Shown here one piece after another: positions 11,601 through 23,949 of a DNA stretch of 64,000 nt. Below the pieces are notes generated by a model. It did not search any database, had not been told where the DNA came from, and was given only the letters and a program-made list of their open reading frames with translations. Position numbers and translations under genes: made by a program. Source of the DNA: Tipula vernalis (Eukaryota > Arthropoda > Insecta > Diptera > Tipulidae); NCBI GenBank assembly GCA_958295665.1, contig OY282560.1:142778091-142842090 (forward strand), read 5' to 3'. Every line of letters starts with the position of its first letter. Position 1 is the stretch's first letter.

Positions 11601-14574
11601 ATTTGTAGTTACGCTACTGCTCTCAGCACCAGCTACAAGCAGGTTCAGCGAATGCACGACAGACGGCGACTCACAGGCTGATGGGGTTTCGAGTAATTTG
11701 ACAAGCAAACAAAAATCATGCTTTGCATAAGAATTTACATTTAAGACATCTGAAAAATTTTATAAAAGAAAAATCGATACCGGGAGCTATTTAGCAATAA
11801 ATCATCACCAATTATAATTACCACTAAAGAAGTGATTTTTGATGAGGTAAGGAGTTTTTTTTTCCTTCAGGCTTTCCGGATTGGAATAGAAACTCCCGTA
11901 AATCCAATACCATTTAAGTGTTTCTGTTAAATTCAGTAACGAATAAATATGAATTTAAAAGAAAAATGATTTCTTAATTCAATGATGTCGTGGAACGAGG
12001 TCTAACAATTATTTTAAATGCTCGAGAATTTCCGAGGTAGGAATTCCTTGGCTCCAGAAAGAGTACACTCCAAAAATAACGAAAAGGTAAAGTAGGATTA
12101 ATAATGATTCTACATAACCTCAAATTGCACAGGCTTGGCCGGATATTACTTGTAAAAAGTGAGTTGTTTCTAAACAAAATTTAAAACGAAGAATACATTT
12201 CGCAAAACAACACCTAGTGACGAATCGAAGTTTAGTTTGTTTGAGTTAGAATTCAAAGTATACGTGAGACACCCGAAAAATAAAGCATTAGATCCTGCAC
12301 CATTAAAACCATAAAATACAAAGGTAAGCACATTTTGGTTTGAAAGCATTTTCCGGGCGCGGCTTTCGTCCAATATCTAGAATTAATAAGCGAATAAAAC
12401 ACTAGAGCCTTATTCCTTCGAAAACATGCCAGTTTCATTTAATTTCCAACAGACTCAATCGAGAAAATTGATGGGTAGAAGTTGAGCAAGGAATAAAAAA
12501 AAAATATTCTAGGAATTCAGACGATCTGTTCTGTCATAGGATAAAAATCTGGAAAACTTTTCACGACTGCATTCTTGAAATTCAACCTAAAAAACTCAGC
12601 ATAGTAACTTTCTAGCTAAATACTTAGTTTCAATTTAAACTTTAGATTGCTGTATACTAAGGTTACGGGCGACTTTCTCGATTTAATTCAAGAAAGTGAG
12701 CCTAGTGTTAAGTTGTACAGCCATTCTGAAAACCCAAAGGCTAACAAAAGGGATCTCAGGCAAGTGACGTCTAGGCGTAAATCCGTCCCTGCTAGCACAT
12801 CATCTATGGTTATATCGAAATGTCACCAAATTTCAAAGAAAATCAAAAAAAAAAATAAAATGCGTAAAGCTATAAATACGACAATTCATAAATATTCTTG
12901 TATGCTTGTATGCACTTTAACTATAATACTTCATTACAATTTAAACTTTGATTTTTTTATAAATTATTTAATTTTATAATTAACCTTCAAAAATTTATTT
13001 CCTAATATTTTTATTGAGGTTAACTCACTCTTTACTGATGAAGCTTATAAAACGTTTGTAATTTTTCGAAAGGTTTAAAAAGTAGCACCATATTTTGTTC
13101 CATGTACTATGGAAAAGAAAGAAAAAGGAAAGGAAATTAACTTTTAAACCTACCACCGTTATACAAATCCTCTATTTAAAATTTCAAGGAGAACCTTCAA
13201 AACTAGACAAATATATTAATTACGGAATGTATTTATTAAGTTTTAATTAATGGTAATTAGAAATTGAACAGGTTAATCAAGGTATACACATAATTTCTTT
13301 CTTTCATTTTGTAACACACAATCGGTGAGTGTTTCACATCAAATGTTACATTTTATTTGTTTTTCAATTAGCATATTACATCGAAATCATGTTATCAATT
13401 TCAAACAGAATAAATTATTGAGATAATAATGAATATCATGTTGTACTACATTGTTTTTCTCCAAAAACATATAAAATGTAACAACAATATACAAAACAAC
13501 ATCTGGAAATATAAAACTAAAAAAAAAAAAATTAGATTTATATGATTTTTTACATATAGAAAAGATAGAATTATGTATAAAATAAACATAAAAGTCTACA
13601 ACATGTAAGAAACTTTATGCTTCTCATTTTATTGTGTAACCTAAAAAATAATTTTAATTGATTTTATCACCTAAGGTAATTTAACTTTTATGTTTTCTAA
13701 TAATTTATATTTTTTTCTATTTTTTTTTTTTGTTTATATTTTTGGAAATAAGAAATGAAATCTTTTAAGGTATTTTGTAATAAGAAAATCTGATCATTTT
13801 ATGGTTTAACATGGATTCAAAATGGTTGTCAAAGTATGTTATGTATACACAACTATTATTATTCTATGTGATAATAAAAATAATTTTAACTAGTGACAAC
13901 AAACACATTATTCGTGCTTTTCTCAGGACACTGTAAGCAACCGTGTTTCATTCGATATACATGTATACATATTTCATAGTTACACGATCGATACTCGTTT
14001 AGATAAAACAACAACACAAACGACAAATAGCATCAACAAAAAAATAAAAAATATTAAATAGTGTAAATAAATGTATTAATTGAACTAAAGGATATGAAAA
14101 AAATTGAATTTCCTTGTTTTGGAGGAAAATCGTAAAATTACAACAGCAAAATGGGTTAAACATTTTTTTTTCCGCAAAATTTTTAAACGAAAATGTCATA
14201 TCCACACATGGCAAAAAATAATTGAAATTAGATTTTTTTGATTTTCATTAAAAATTAAAAAAATTATGTTTTAAAAAATTATTTTTTTGTTTGCGGGTTT
14301 GATTAATCTGTTCTATTGTTTAAAAATATAAAAAAAGCAATTTATGTATAAAATAAATGAAAGCTATTGCTTTTTGTAATTTACAGATATAGGTTTGAGC
14401 TTTTTTATTAAAAACGCGATCTTTACAAAGTAAACATGCAATATCTGTTAGTTTTTATATATTATTCTGTCAAATTTAAGTTTATTAATTGTTTATTGAT
14501 TTAAACAGTTGTATTTAGTATACACTCACAGTGTTTACTAAATAATAAGAGACTTTAGTTTTATCTTGAAATTT
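8700..14574. other. AT-rich non-coding stretch
   Basis: No gene was recognised in nearly 6 kb. Open frames of 60-110 codons (for example 8757-8984, 10248-10534, 12647-12979) have no family features I know. The GC-richer island near 11570-11640 (CCCCAAG... GGGGGTGGGGGCG... GTAGTTACGCTACTG) has the look of a DNA-transposon terminus, but no partner end was found. Microsatellites and A/T runs are frequent. Confidence 0.45.
10621..10667. repeat. 19-bp tandem repeat, 2.5 copies
   Basis: CCTATTCGATTGCTTAGAG occurs at 10621-10639 and 10640-10658, followed by a partial third copy to about 10667. It lies in a wider patch rich in ATTCGAG/TTTCGAG motifs (10490-10610). Confidence 0.8.
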
Positions 14575-15385
14575 ATCGGTGTGAAGTTTCTGACAAAATT
14601 TTCTGCCAAAATTTGTCAAAGAAAATATTGAAGAAAGTGTACATTTTTTTACAGTGTAATTCAATAAAAAAATTGAAACGAAATATTACGTGGATAATGA
14701 TAAAATAACTAATAAAATAAAAACAAATAACACAAGAATTTAAGTTGCACTTACAAATCTTAAATAAAATCAATTGGCATTATCACATCATATGCCTTAA
14801 ATAGTCATACTAGGGGCAAACACTATGAATTGACAAGCTCTGAAATGCCAAGAAAGTCAAAATTTACACGTTTTTTGGCGAAAATATTGTTCAATTAATT
14901 TCACAGGGCGATCCTAGAGTTATAGTGTTCACCACTAGCTATTAATTTGAAATTTCATATCGAAAACACGTGTGAATTTTGTCTATCTTGTCACTTCAGA
15001 GCTTGTCGATTCATATTGTTCCCCACTAGCCATTAATTTGACATTATCATATCGATAGCTTGTAGTATGAGCTATTTAAGGCTTATGATGTGATATGTCG
15101 GAAAACTCTAGGATCGCCCTGACAAAATTAATTGAACAACATTTTCGCCAAAAAAACGTGTGAATTTTGACAATCTTAACTTTTCAATTGATTTTATTTA
15201 AGATTTCTAGTTGCAACTTAAATTTTTGTGTTGTTTATTTTTATGTTATTAATTATTTAATTATTATCCAGATACTATTTTGTCTCAATTTTTTATTATT
15301 GAATTACACCGTAAAAAATATATGTACACTTTCTTCAATATTCACTTTGACAAATTTTGTTAGAAACTTCACACCGATTGAATTT
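14575..15385. mobile_element. Foldback element with ~300-bp terminal inverted repeats
   Basis: The left arm (about 14575-14905) and the reverse complement of the right arm (about 15104-15385) are similar along their length. Both start ATCGGTGTGAAGTTTCT, pass through GAAGAAAGTGTACAT and TTAAGTTGCA, and end in GGGCGATCCTAGAGTT. The loop of about 200 bp has shorter internal repeats (a GCTTGTCRATTCATA-type motif and repeated CACTAGC-ATTAATTTGA). The flanks read TGAAATTT on the left and TGAATTTT on the right, a possible 8-bp TSD with one mismatch. No transposase is encoded, so it would be non-autonomous. Confidence 0.7.
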
Positions 15386-16139
15386 TCAACAAAACCTGAC
15401 TTTATGTACGTATATCTTTGAATTCGTTTATCATTTTTGAAATAATTGATCACTTTTGAAATAATTGAGCAAGTGATTTGCTTCATACCTGAATAAGAGA
15501 GCGGTTAGAGAGTAAGTCAGCCTAGAATTTTCAATGTTGAAGTTCTACAAACTACAAGGCCGTATTAGGTCTTCTGTTTTTTTCAGATTTATACTAAACT
15601 TTTTTAAACTTAAACTTAGTGGAATCTGCACGGGATTTGTTGAAGATTTGCTTTTAATGCTTTATAACTAGGTTTTAATGCTTTATCAGTTTGATGAAAC
15701 CTTGTATATAAACATTACACATTTTTTCAAAATTGCTTAATAAGCTTCTTTTCGATGATACAAAATGAATAATTAACATACAAAATTACAAAACGCAATA
15801 GCCATAGCTTCTAAAAAATTTTCAAATTTATATTTCATATTATCTATGTACATATATAGAAAATAATACTCTTTATACTAAACATTCTTCCTTAATTAGA
15901 ATTAACGGCTGAATTGGTTTTTTTTGAGTCCTTCTTTAATTGGATGAATTACTCAATGCCAGTGAGATTGGGTGCTATAGTTAATAAGGACTCCTTAATC
16001 GAACTTTTTTTTACACATTGCTCTCCAGAGGTTTGCCTATTAACTTTTCTGGTAAAATATAATACCCATTTAAATTAAATTTTAACGTATTTAATGTATT
16101 GCATGAATATTTGCTGTAAAATTAATATTGTAACACTTA
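15386..16139. other. Non-coding stretch
   Basis: No gene or clear repeat recognised. There is a short duplicated phrase, TTTAATGCTTTAT, near 15655 and 15675. Confidence 0.45.
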
Positions 16140-18600
16140 CTTTCACTTATAATGTCCCAGTTATCTTTTAATTGCTTAAATATTTTTTTGCTCCCAACAT
16201 CTTTGATTCGGGTTTCGAAGATCTCTAATAACTTGAATTGTATTCTGTTGAAAATATCTAGTAAAGCTGTAGACTGCGGGTAAGGGTATGTGAAATCTAT
16301 ATTAATCTGAAAAAATTATAACTAAATAATGTTTAACTTCATGAATAATTAGTTAAAATAAAACCAACAATTTAAATCCTAGTTTTTGTTTGTAATGAGG
16401 CCAACTTGTGAATACATTTTCTGTAGACAATTTTTTACATTGTTTTATTCGCATTGCACACGTTGCCTGCCAATGACCTTCAATATCTGACCATGTTTGT
16501 TGATTTGTTCCATTAAGCGCATTTACATGATACTCGACATCCTGACTCTCAGCCATGCCATCACTTACAGCGTCATCTGGTGAATTATAGAACAAATTTA
16601 AATCATGTATGGTAGTTCTTGTAAATTTATAATAATAATAATAATTGGTTTTTACATTCCACTGTTGGCCCGTACCATATCAATTTTTTCTGAAAATTTC
16701 GACCGTCCAAATGAGAGCTACACATTTACCACACTTCGAGGGATCTCCTTTATTTTATATCTTTAAGTTCTTAAAAGTATGTTTGTAATTTACCTGATCG
16801 AAAGAACCAAATTCCTTTGAAAGTTGTAAAAATTGTGAAACAAGATTAAACAAACTTTGTTATTCATTTTGTTGTAGTATACGTTTCTTTATTACAATGT
16901 ATTTAATAAACCTGTTAATAAATATTATGCCTTAGATAGACATGTTCAGCGATATTTTCCACCAGTGGTAGAGTCCATTTAACATTCTGATCTATTATGT
17001 ATGTATCTAGGGTTAAAAAATCATGTTCTGCGTAATACTTTTGTCTATTTCTACCTAAAAATGAAAACTTTAAATATCTTGCAAATCTGTAATATTTGAT
17101 TCAAGCGGATCTATAGTTAAAATTAAACTAGACTCGGTCGGATCAATTGAAATGGATAATGTTCTTTGTTTGTAAGATTTCAACCCGATATCCTAAAGGC
17201 ACATGTCTTAGCATATTTGCTACTTCAGACGGAGACAAGATCTATAACGCTTTAATGTCGATACATTCCCCCCGTAGGATCACTAAAATGTTTAATAAAC
17301 ATCATAGTGCTCCAAATATGAATACACATTTCTTTCCTTGGAAACAATTATGATTTCTTCATTTTCGTTAATAAAGAATATTTTCTAATAATTTTTTGGA
17401 GACATAGTACCTACGTCTTTAAAGTTGTTTAATTAAAATCCGCTCTGATAAGATTTTCCTTTAAAAGTTAATTTAGATATTTTTATATTCTAAGTGATGT
17501 TGAATCTTTTCTAAAGCATATTCTGCAAATTTATATTGATATTTTTTTGCTAAAGACACAAATATGTTTTTTCGAGATGTTATTACTGTAGCATATGTTT
17601 TAACCTCTTTATGCTTTGCTTCCATGCGCATACACCAAAATAAAACGTAGTTTAAACGTAAAATCACAAACGCTATTTAAAGCTAAGTTATCGCCCAGAA
17701 TGAATCCTAAGATGAAAACTAGTTGCATTGATCCAGTGTCAGTTCTGCCAAAGTGTTCATTTCCTGAATTAAGGTTCTAAGGCCTTTCATTGCCGAATTC
17801 TTTAAAATCGGTACTTTTGATAAATTCAGCGATAACAATATTTTAGAGTTTTAATGAATTTTAATCTAATGGAAAGCTATAGTAGATCCCACAAACCGAC
17901 TGCATAGCTGTATTTGATGCTAACGGATTGTTAATTTTCATCATCTAAATATAGAAAATAAGATATGACTATTTTGTTTTCTTTACCCGCTAATTTTGTT
18001 TTCCATAAATTTCCTTGAATAAAATGGGATATGGTATTGTTAGGTGACTTTAATTTTTGTAATTTATTTAATGTACATAACAAGTTTTCCTTTTTCTTCG
18101 AAATGTTTTAGGAATTGAAATGTTAAGGGTAACATAACACCTTTTAAGTCCCTCTCTTTGTAAAAAACTTTCACCATTTCTTTACTGAACGTCAATTTGT
18201 TTGTTAATAATAAATTCTTTAATATTTTCCAATTAAAATTCAACCACTTTACCATTTTATGTTTTGAGTTAAAATTGTCAAACATGTGCTTACATTTTTC
18301 TGCAATTATTTCAAGTTTGCTTTGAGTTTTCGTTTATTAGCGCCATTATCAAATTGGAAAGCGGTGTTAAAACGGCGTCTTTCATAATTTTTTGAATGAA
18401 AATTACATCAGAACGGTAAAGTTATTGTTTCCATATAACTTTATGATGAATTGTGCTATATAGTTATCAAATTCATTAAAAATTTGTAAGAAATTTGGAT
18501 GCTGTTGATCATGTTGTTTGGCTGGTAATGTTAGTTCCACACATAAAGCAATTCATTTTAATAGTTGAGGTTAGGTAAAATATTCGTTATTATAATTCGT
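16140..18600 (-). pseudogene. Fragments of an unrecognised multicopy-type protein (MRxEAKH motif)
   Basis: Minus-strand blocks look like one decayed, possibly multi-exon protein. 18285-18064 is a basic segment beginning MFDNFNSKHKMVKW. 17667-17473 contains MRMEAKHKEVKTYA, then TSRKNIFVSLAKKYQ. 16595-16353 contains SDIEGHWQATCAMR and SWPHYKQKLGF. About 16310-16145 continues IDFTYPYPQSTALLDIF. I recall similar MR-F-EAKHK and W-P-K-GY patterns in uncharacterised repetitive insect proteins, but I cannot name a family or an activity. The blocks are separated by stop-rich sequence, so this is a relic or a gene with exons I cannot join. Placing all blocks in one gene is inference. Confidence 0.35.
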
Positions 18601-19759
18601 TTACAGATTGCTTTCTGTAACAAGAAAAAATAGAAAGAAAACATTAAGGTTAAATGTTACGTAATGCATAACTCCCAAATTTAACATTACAACCGTGTTT
18701 GTTAACTGGTTACTCATTATATCTTTTTACAAATAAACTGAGTATCCCTACATTTAATGAAATTTAATACTGCGGGAAATTCTATTTTCCATTACACGTA
18801 ATTTGAGTTGTAAAATAAACACACTGGTCTAAGGTTAAATCATTGGATAAATCCTCGCAAGAATAACATTAACCCGACAAAAAATTGGGTTTATTTAAAC
18901 ATAATTCGAATTCTTGGTTGTGATACCTGCCACCAGAGTCATAACACATTAAATTTATATTTTATTTCGAAAGGTTGGCTTTTGTCAATTAAATCAAATT
19001 AGCTGTAGTTCGTTAAACAGGACCTTGACGTGAGCCCCCAGAAAAAGTGTAAAGGTACCAAATCATATGACTTGACGGCCAATTAATGTAAACGTTTTAA
19101 GCAATAGAGCGATTGTTTCGACACTTGTCTATATCAAGAAAGTTGGGCCACTGAAAATTGTTAATCTTCGACCGATACCACTCCCCACTGACGTTTACAA
19201 AAGTATACCAGACGTAACGTAGCTTTATTTTATAGTTTAATGGTTTTTATAGAAACCGATACTGCATTCTTTAAATATTTGATGAAATAAATAAAATTAA
19301 TTTAAACAAAATTGATAAACCGGAATTTATCATTTTAACAAAATTTATTTTTTTCAGTGCTTATACTGCAAGTTCTCCAATCGATATGTTTCCTATTATG
19401 AATTATGAATTCTAAATAATGAAGTCGTAATAATTACGATGTTGTAATAATTTCGATGTTGCTTGGTTGGCGGTCGATGAGAGAGAGAAAGAAATTGCAC
19501 GTTATGTTGTTTGACGTTTTATATAATTTTGTTGGTTCGGTGTGTTCGCCACCAAACGTCAAGTTGGTCGTGTGGTGTCGCAAACATTACCGACCGGCCT
19601 AGAGAATCAAATCCTTCAGATCACGACATTGTCTGGGATGGGTAGTATAGACACAATTTAACTACCGGTCTCGTGAGTGTGATGCCCTGACATTTAAGCG
19701 TGACTGTGCAGATGAGGCCGTCAGTACCCGGATAAATAGCAGTGATTCAGATCATTGCA
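18601..19759. other. Non-coding stretch, possible LTR remnant at its end
   Basis: No gene recognised. From about 19440 the composition shifts (a repeated GTAATAATTACGATGTTG phrase, then GC-richer sequence with ACCGGCC and CACCAAACG). This lies just downstream, in minus-strand sense, of the BEL/Pao integrase fragment, so it could be 3' untranslated or LTR sequence of that element. No TG...CA ends were established. Confidence 0.3.
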
Positions 19760-20020
19760 TATTTGTGAAATATAATCAGTCAATCAGACCCTCCAGAAGT
19801 TCTGGTACATTTGTTGTATTTGCTGATATCGATTGGATGTCAAGCAGTGATGGTTCAGGAATTGTGATCGGTGGCTTTTCGATGAGAAAGTGGCTGGGAG
19901 TGAGTGTCTTGTAGTCCTCGAAATCATTCGACAAGGGAAACAACGGCCTTGAATTGAGGCAAGCTTCTATCTGGCATAGTAGTATTGTCATCTCTTCAAA
20001 GGTGAGTAGTATATTGCCGA
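19760..20020 (-). pseudogene. BEL/Pao retrotransposon integrase C-terminus, fragment
   Basis: The minus-strand frame 19991-19776 reads TILLCQIEACLNSRPLFPLS followed by YKTLTPSHFLIEKP. The combination of LNSRPL and LTP-HFL is characteristic of the integrase C-terminal part of BEL/Pao polyproteins. Codons just upstream (TFEEM) fit the same family. Only about 70-80 codons survive. No reverse transcriptase, protease or env is visible in the frames around it, and the next recognisable sequence at 20130 belongs to an unrelated LINE. Confidence 0.65.
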
Positions 20021-20129
20021 TGGGGTATCAAACCATTTACTACTGAAAAGAAGGAACTAAACCACCAGAAAGGGCACCTGAAAAAATCAAATTTATTGAT
20101 TTTATCAGATCAGAAACAGAACTGGCCCC

Positions 20130-21230
20130 AGAGCAATTCCAATGTTCACTGTACTTTTTGATCTAAGCAAATCTTAAGTACTGTGCCATTAAAGCCTGTA
20201 GTCTCAAGTTTTTTTTTAACAGAATACCATGATTCAATGGGTCAAATGCTTGTTGTTAGAGTTGTTAAAGTTGACCAGAGCGTTTTAGGAAGAACGACCT
20301 TTGATAAAACCGAATTGGGTAGAATTTAAAAAATTTCTTTAGAATAATTGGTAGCAATGAAATTAGGCGATAATTTTTTATGTGGCGGAATCACGATGGA
20401 TGACTTCAATTTATTGGGAAAGTTATTATTAGAAGAACTTAGATTAAAGACATACGTTAAAATTTCACGAATATAAACTCCTATTTCCATCATCTTCAAT
20501 TGAATTTGGATTTTTATGTCTGACGTACAATTTGGAACGATTAATCTATTATTTTCTCCCAAGTCAGAGACTGAACTAATATCCAGAACTAACTGGCAAG
20601 CAATACTAATAAAAAAAAATATTGAATGCTGTGATAATATTTTTTTATGGATCATAGATTTGTTTTACTCCACTTTTCTGTTCTGGTTTATTTCGCAATG
20701 AATCTGTAAATCTACATTGTGCTTTTATATTTTCGCTGTGTAACTCGAAATTGAACTTGTAGTAATTAAGTTTCGCCTCATTCACCAAAATGGACCACTT
20801 TTCTGAAAGGCTCTCAAAATATTTAATTAACTTTTTATTTCTTGGGGTGTTTTGAAACATTTCCCCAATTGTGTTTTTCTTTCTTTTTTAACAAGTTGAT
20901 TAATGTCCCATTCATCCAAGGTTTAAGCTTTTTTTTTGCTTGAATAAGATTGGTTTTCTACTTTCACTAAGATGTTTTGTTAATATAGACATGAAAATAT
21001 CTTCTGTGTCGTACTACTAGTGTTGTAAACAGATAACCAAGTTTTATTTTTAATTTTCTCGGTAAAGGTGTGGTTGTCAATAACATATCTAACACTGTCA
21101 AATTTGATTGATCCAAACTTAATTTCCAGCAAAAGTAAGTTCTGGTCACACATTATTTCTTCATTATTATCGACAAGAATTTCATAATTAGTCAATATCA
21201 TATAATGTGGTGCATTTATTATTAGTTTTG
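20130..21230 (-). pseudogene. Degenerate LINE: endonuclease-RT linker and RT domain
   Basis: The minus strand runs from about 21200 (EIMCDQNLLLLEIKFGS) through KLKPWMNGTLINLLKKK near 20920 and NEAKLNYYKFNFE near 20780. It continues with FPNKLKSSIVIPPHKK at about 20420, the fingers motif of a non-LTR reverse transcriptase. It ends with a frame resembling QAFDPLNHGILL near 20250-20220, a corrupted K-AFD-V-H palm A motif. The linker style points to a CR1/jockey-group LINE. Stops and frameshifts are frequent, and the YADD box and both element ends are not visible. Confidence 0.6.
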
Positions 21231-21504
21231 ATAGGTGAGTTAATTTATAGATTTTAAGCCAACGGATACCATAACATTAGATATTCATCGATAATGAGCA
21301 AGAATTAAAAATAATTTTGAAAATTGGTCGTTGTAAATTTAAGAGTGATAAACTAAGAAGACGAATAAACTGAACATTTCTCAAATTATAACTAGTAGCG
21401 CCATTTGATTGATAGACATTATAGTAATGAAGAAAGCTTAAAAGGAAGAATCTACAAAGGTTGAAATCAAGGCTACGATAAGCAAATAAATGCGATAATA
21501 TGTT

Positions 21505-21849
21505 TTAAAAGCATAGTAGATACCCCCATAACACATTAATCCATACGGAAACTATGACTCTAGTGCTAATTAAAAATTTGATAATTCTTAAATGGACTAG
21601 TTTTTCAATAATTTTACCAAATATAGAGAGCAATGAAATTGGAATAACAACTGCTTCTTTTAGTCTGGCAGAAAAAATATCGGAAGAATAACTGCAATTT
21701 ACAATGTATGAACCTAATTGGTTATCAGCGTTAATAGTTTCTTCTTTCAAATTAAGAACCGAGTTGATTGTTAAATAACGGGGATATACTACTACTACTT
21801 TCCAGCTTTCTTTAATATTACTTGTTGTGGAGCCAAATTCTATTTTCAT
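21505..21849 (-). pseudogene. Second LINE reverse-transcriptase fragment
   Basis: One open minus-strand frame contains SSDIFSARLKEAVVIP directly joined to ISLLSIFGKIIEKLVH. In non-LTR RTs these motifs are separated by about 15 residues ending in N-Y-R-P, so a small in-frame deletion has removed that loop. It covers the same RT subdomain as the fragment near 20420, so it is a separate copy, not part of the same element. Confidence 0.6.
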
Positions 21850-22667
21850 AGAATTTCGCTTTCATAAAATAAATATTTAAGAGCCTCAATTAAAAAGCCG
21901 CATTTTCATAGTAGGCTTACTAGAATTTTTAGATAATAATTTACAGAGCTGGTGAAATTAAAGTTTTATTAATAATATCCTTAATATTCACTAAACGTCT
22001 TGAAGTATTACCACCACCAATTGTTTTAACTAACTAGTAAGCAATGCTAGGGAAACTATGGATGCATACGCTTAATATACCTCGAGCCAGCATTCCCTGT
22101 TTAACTAATCAATTACAATTGAATAATTATTGGTCTTAACATATAACGTTTTGAAATGAACAACGGTACTAACATACCAGAGTCATACAGTGGACAGCAA
22201 CGTGCAATCTATAAACAATCTCTAAACAATAATTGATCTATGAACGTCGAAGAATTATTTAAAATTCTCGCTTTCACATTTATTAAAAAATTTCAAACTA
22301 ACAAAATCCTCAGCATTATGAAACTGTGGTATTTTTATTGCAGAGGTCTTGCAGAATCGTTTGCGTAGGTTCTCAATAGGAAAAACAATAAAATTCAATT
22401 TCGTTAATTACAGCGCCATCTATTATGAATCGAAAAAAATGTTTCAGTCAAATTCTATGTATTTTTAGCCGTAGAATCTGTATCTGCAATAAAAAATAGG
22501 GGTTCATATTTTAGTTTTAAAGTTGCCCCCCGCCCCACCTACAAAGAGGAGAAGGGAGGGGTACTAATTTTAACACTAATGTATTTCCCCCACGGAATAA
22601 TTAAATTTTGATCTGCACCATTTTTTTCGTAGAATGTTAATTTCCCGAGATATTTGAATTTATCTAA
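21850..22667. other. Non-coding stretch
   Basis: No gene recognised. A C-rich then G-rich patch (CCCCCCGCCCC... GGAGAAGGGAGGGG) lies near 22527-22560. The sequence leads into the 173-bp array. Confidence 0.4.
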
Positions 22668-23302
22668 AGAAGAAATGTTTAGAAACAATCGAGCAATTAA
22701 AATGAAAATTGTCACAGCAATTACAGGTCCCGAAACCTATTGATAGAGGTATTAACCATCGTAATGGGACCATTTTAGATTTTTGCCGCCCAAAAACATG
22801 TGGGCTATAGCACAGTTGATTTTCAATAAAATTGAATTTTCTAAGAAATGTTTAGAAATAATCGAGCAATCAAAATGAAAATTGTCATAGCAATAACAGG
22901 TCCCGAAACCTATTGATAGAGGTATCAACCATCGTAATCGGACCATTTTAGATTATTGCCGCCCAAAAACTTGTGGGCTATAGCACAGTTGATTTTCAAT
23001 AAAATTGAATTTTCTAAGAAATGTTTAGAAATAATCGAGCAATCAAAATGAAAATTGTCATAGGAATTACAGGTCCCGAAACCTATTGATAGAGGTATCA
23101 ACCATCGTAATCGGACCATTTTAGATTATTGCCGCCCAAAAACTTGTGGGCTATAGCACAGTTGATTTTCAATAAAATTGACTTTTCTAAGAAATGTTTA
23201 GAAATAATCGAGCAATTAAAATGAAAATTGTCACAACAATAACAGGTCCCGAAACCTATTGATAGAGGTATCAACCATCGTAATCGGACCATTTTAGATT
23301 GT
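22668..23302. repeat. 173-bp tandem repeat, about 3.7 copies
   Basis: The unit containing GACCATTTTAGAT, GCCCAAAAAC, ATAGCACAGTTGATTTTC and AGGTCCCGAAACCTATTGAT repeats with an exact 173-bp step (for example the AACCATCGTAATSGGACC point near 22753, 22926, 23099 and 23272). Units differ by a few substitutions only. The first unit is partial. Each unit leaves a 64-codon minus-strand frame open (ends at 22752, 22925 and 23098), which probably only reflects the near-identity of the copies. Confidence 0.9.
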
Positions 23303-23501
23303 GGTTAAAAAAATCACCCGGTATTACCATCTTCAATCGAAAAACCAGCAGTTCTTTTAAGATTTACACAACTCTCACAGTTCCATTTTTCTGTTGTTTT
23401 TTTAGCATAAATTCCAATTCATTCTAATTCATGTTAACAAAAGCAGCGTGAAAAATAGCAGGATAGCGTTTTTGATCGCAAAATGAGGGTTGATTTGAGA
23501 A

Positions 23502-23945
23502 TTGCCGGAAGGCGTACTGTTGTCGCGATTTTTTTTTCATCATGATTCAATAAATACCAGGTTGGAGCATTTGGAGCTCCAAATATGTAAACAAGCACAC
23601 AACTTTTTTTTTGTGACGACACAAAATTCTATTCGCTTTTTCTCTCTTTATTTATCGGAATTATACGACGTCACAAGCGACTCGGAAGATCGAGCTAACC
23701 TGGTATTTATTAAATCATGTGAGAAACCATTTATTTATGTGATTTTTTTTTTTTTTATTGACGATGACGAAAAATGTTTTTGTTTACGTATAGTTTGTTT
23801 TGGAATTTTTATTGGCGAAGTCACATGCATGTCGTCGGTTACAACAACAATAGATGCAAACACATCAATTCCTCGTGTTAGGAGGAAGAGACAAAAAACC
23901 ACTGACATGCTAGTCACTTGCTCTAAATTTATTAAAAAGAGATAA
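23502..23945 (+). CDS. Unrecognised 147-codon open frame
   Basis: The frame is open for 147 codons, which is long for this AT-rich sequence. Much of it is phenylalanine-rich because it crosses T runs (23530, 23604 and 23742). The C-terminal third, with SIPRVRRKRQKTTD, is basic. No domain, signal peptide or family was recognised, and no promoter or splice context argues for it. A chance frame is the more likely reading. Confidence 0.12.
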   Translation: MPEGVLLSRFFFHHDSINTRLEHLELQICKQAHNFFFVTTQNSIRFFSLYLSELYDVTSDSEDRANLVFIKSCEKPFIYVIFFFFIDDDEKCFCLRIVCFGIFIGEVTCMSSVTTTIDANTSIPRVRRKRQKTTDMLVTCSKFIKKR

Positions 23946-23949
23946 ACTT

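Noticed and set aside
11570..11640. GC-rich patch with GGGGGTGGGGGCG and GTAGTTACGCTACTG that resembles a DNA-transposon terminus.
   Set aside because: No matching inverted end or TSD was found within the surrounding sequence, so it was not called as an element.
22752..23292. Three identical-looking 64-codon minus-strand frames (MVRLRWLIPLSIGFG).
   Set aside because: They step by exactly 173 bp with the tandem repeat; openness is explained by near-identity of units, and there is no sign of a gene.
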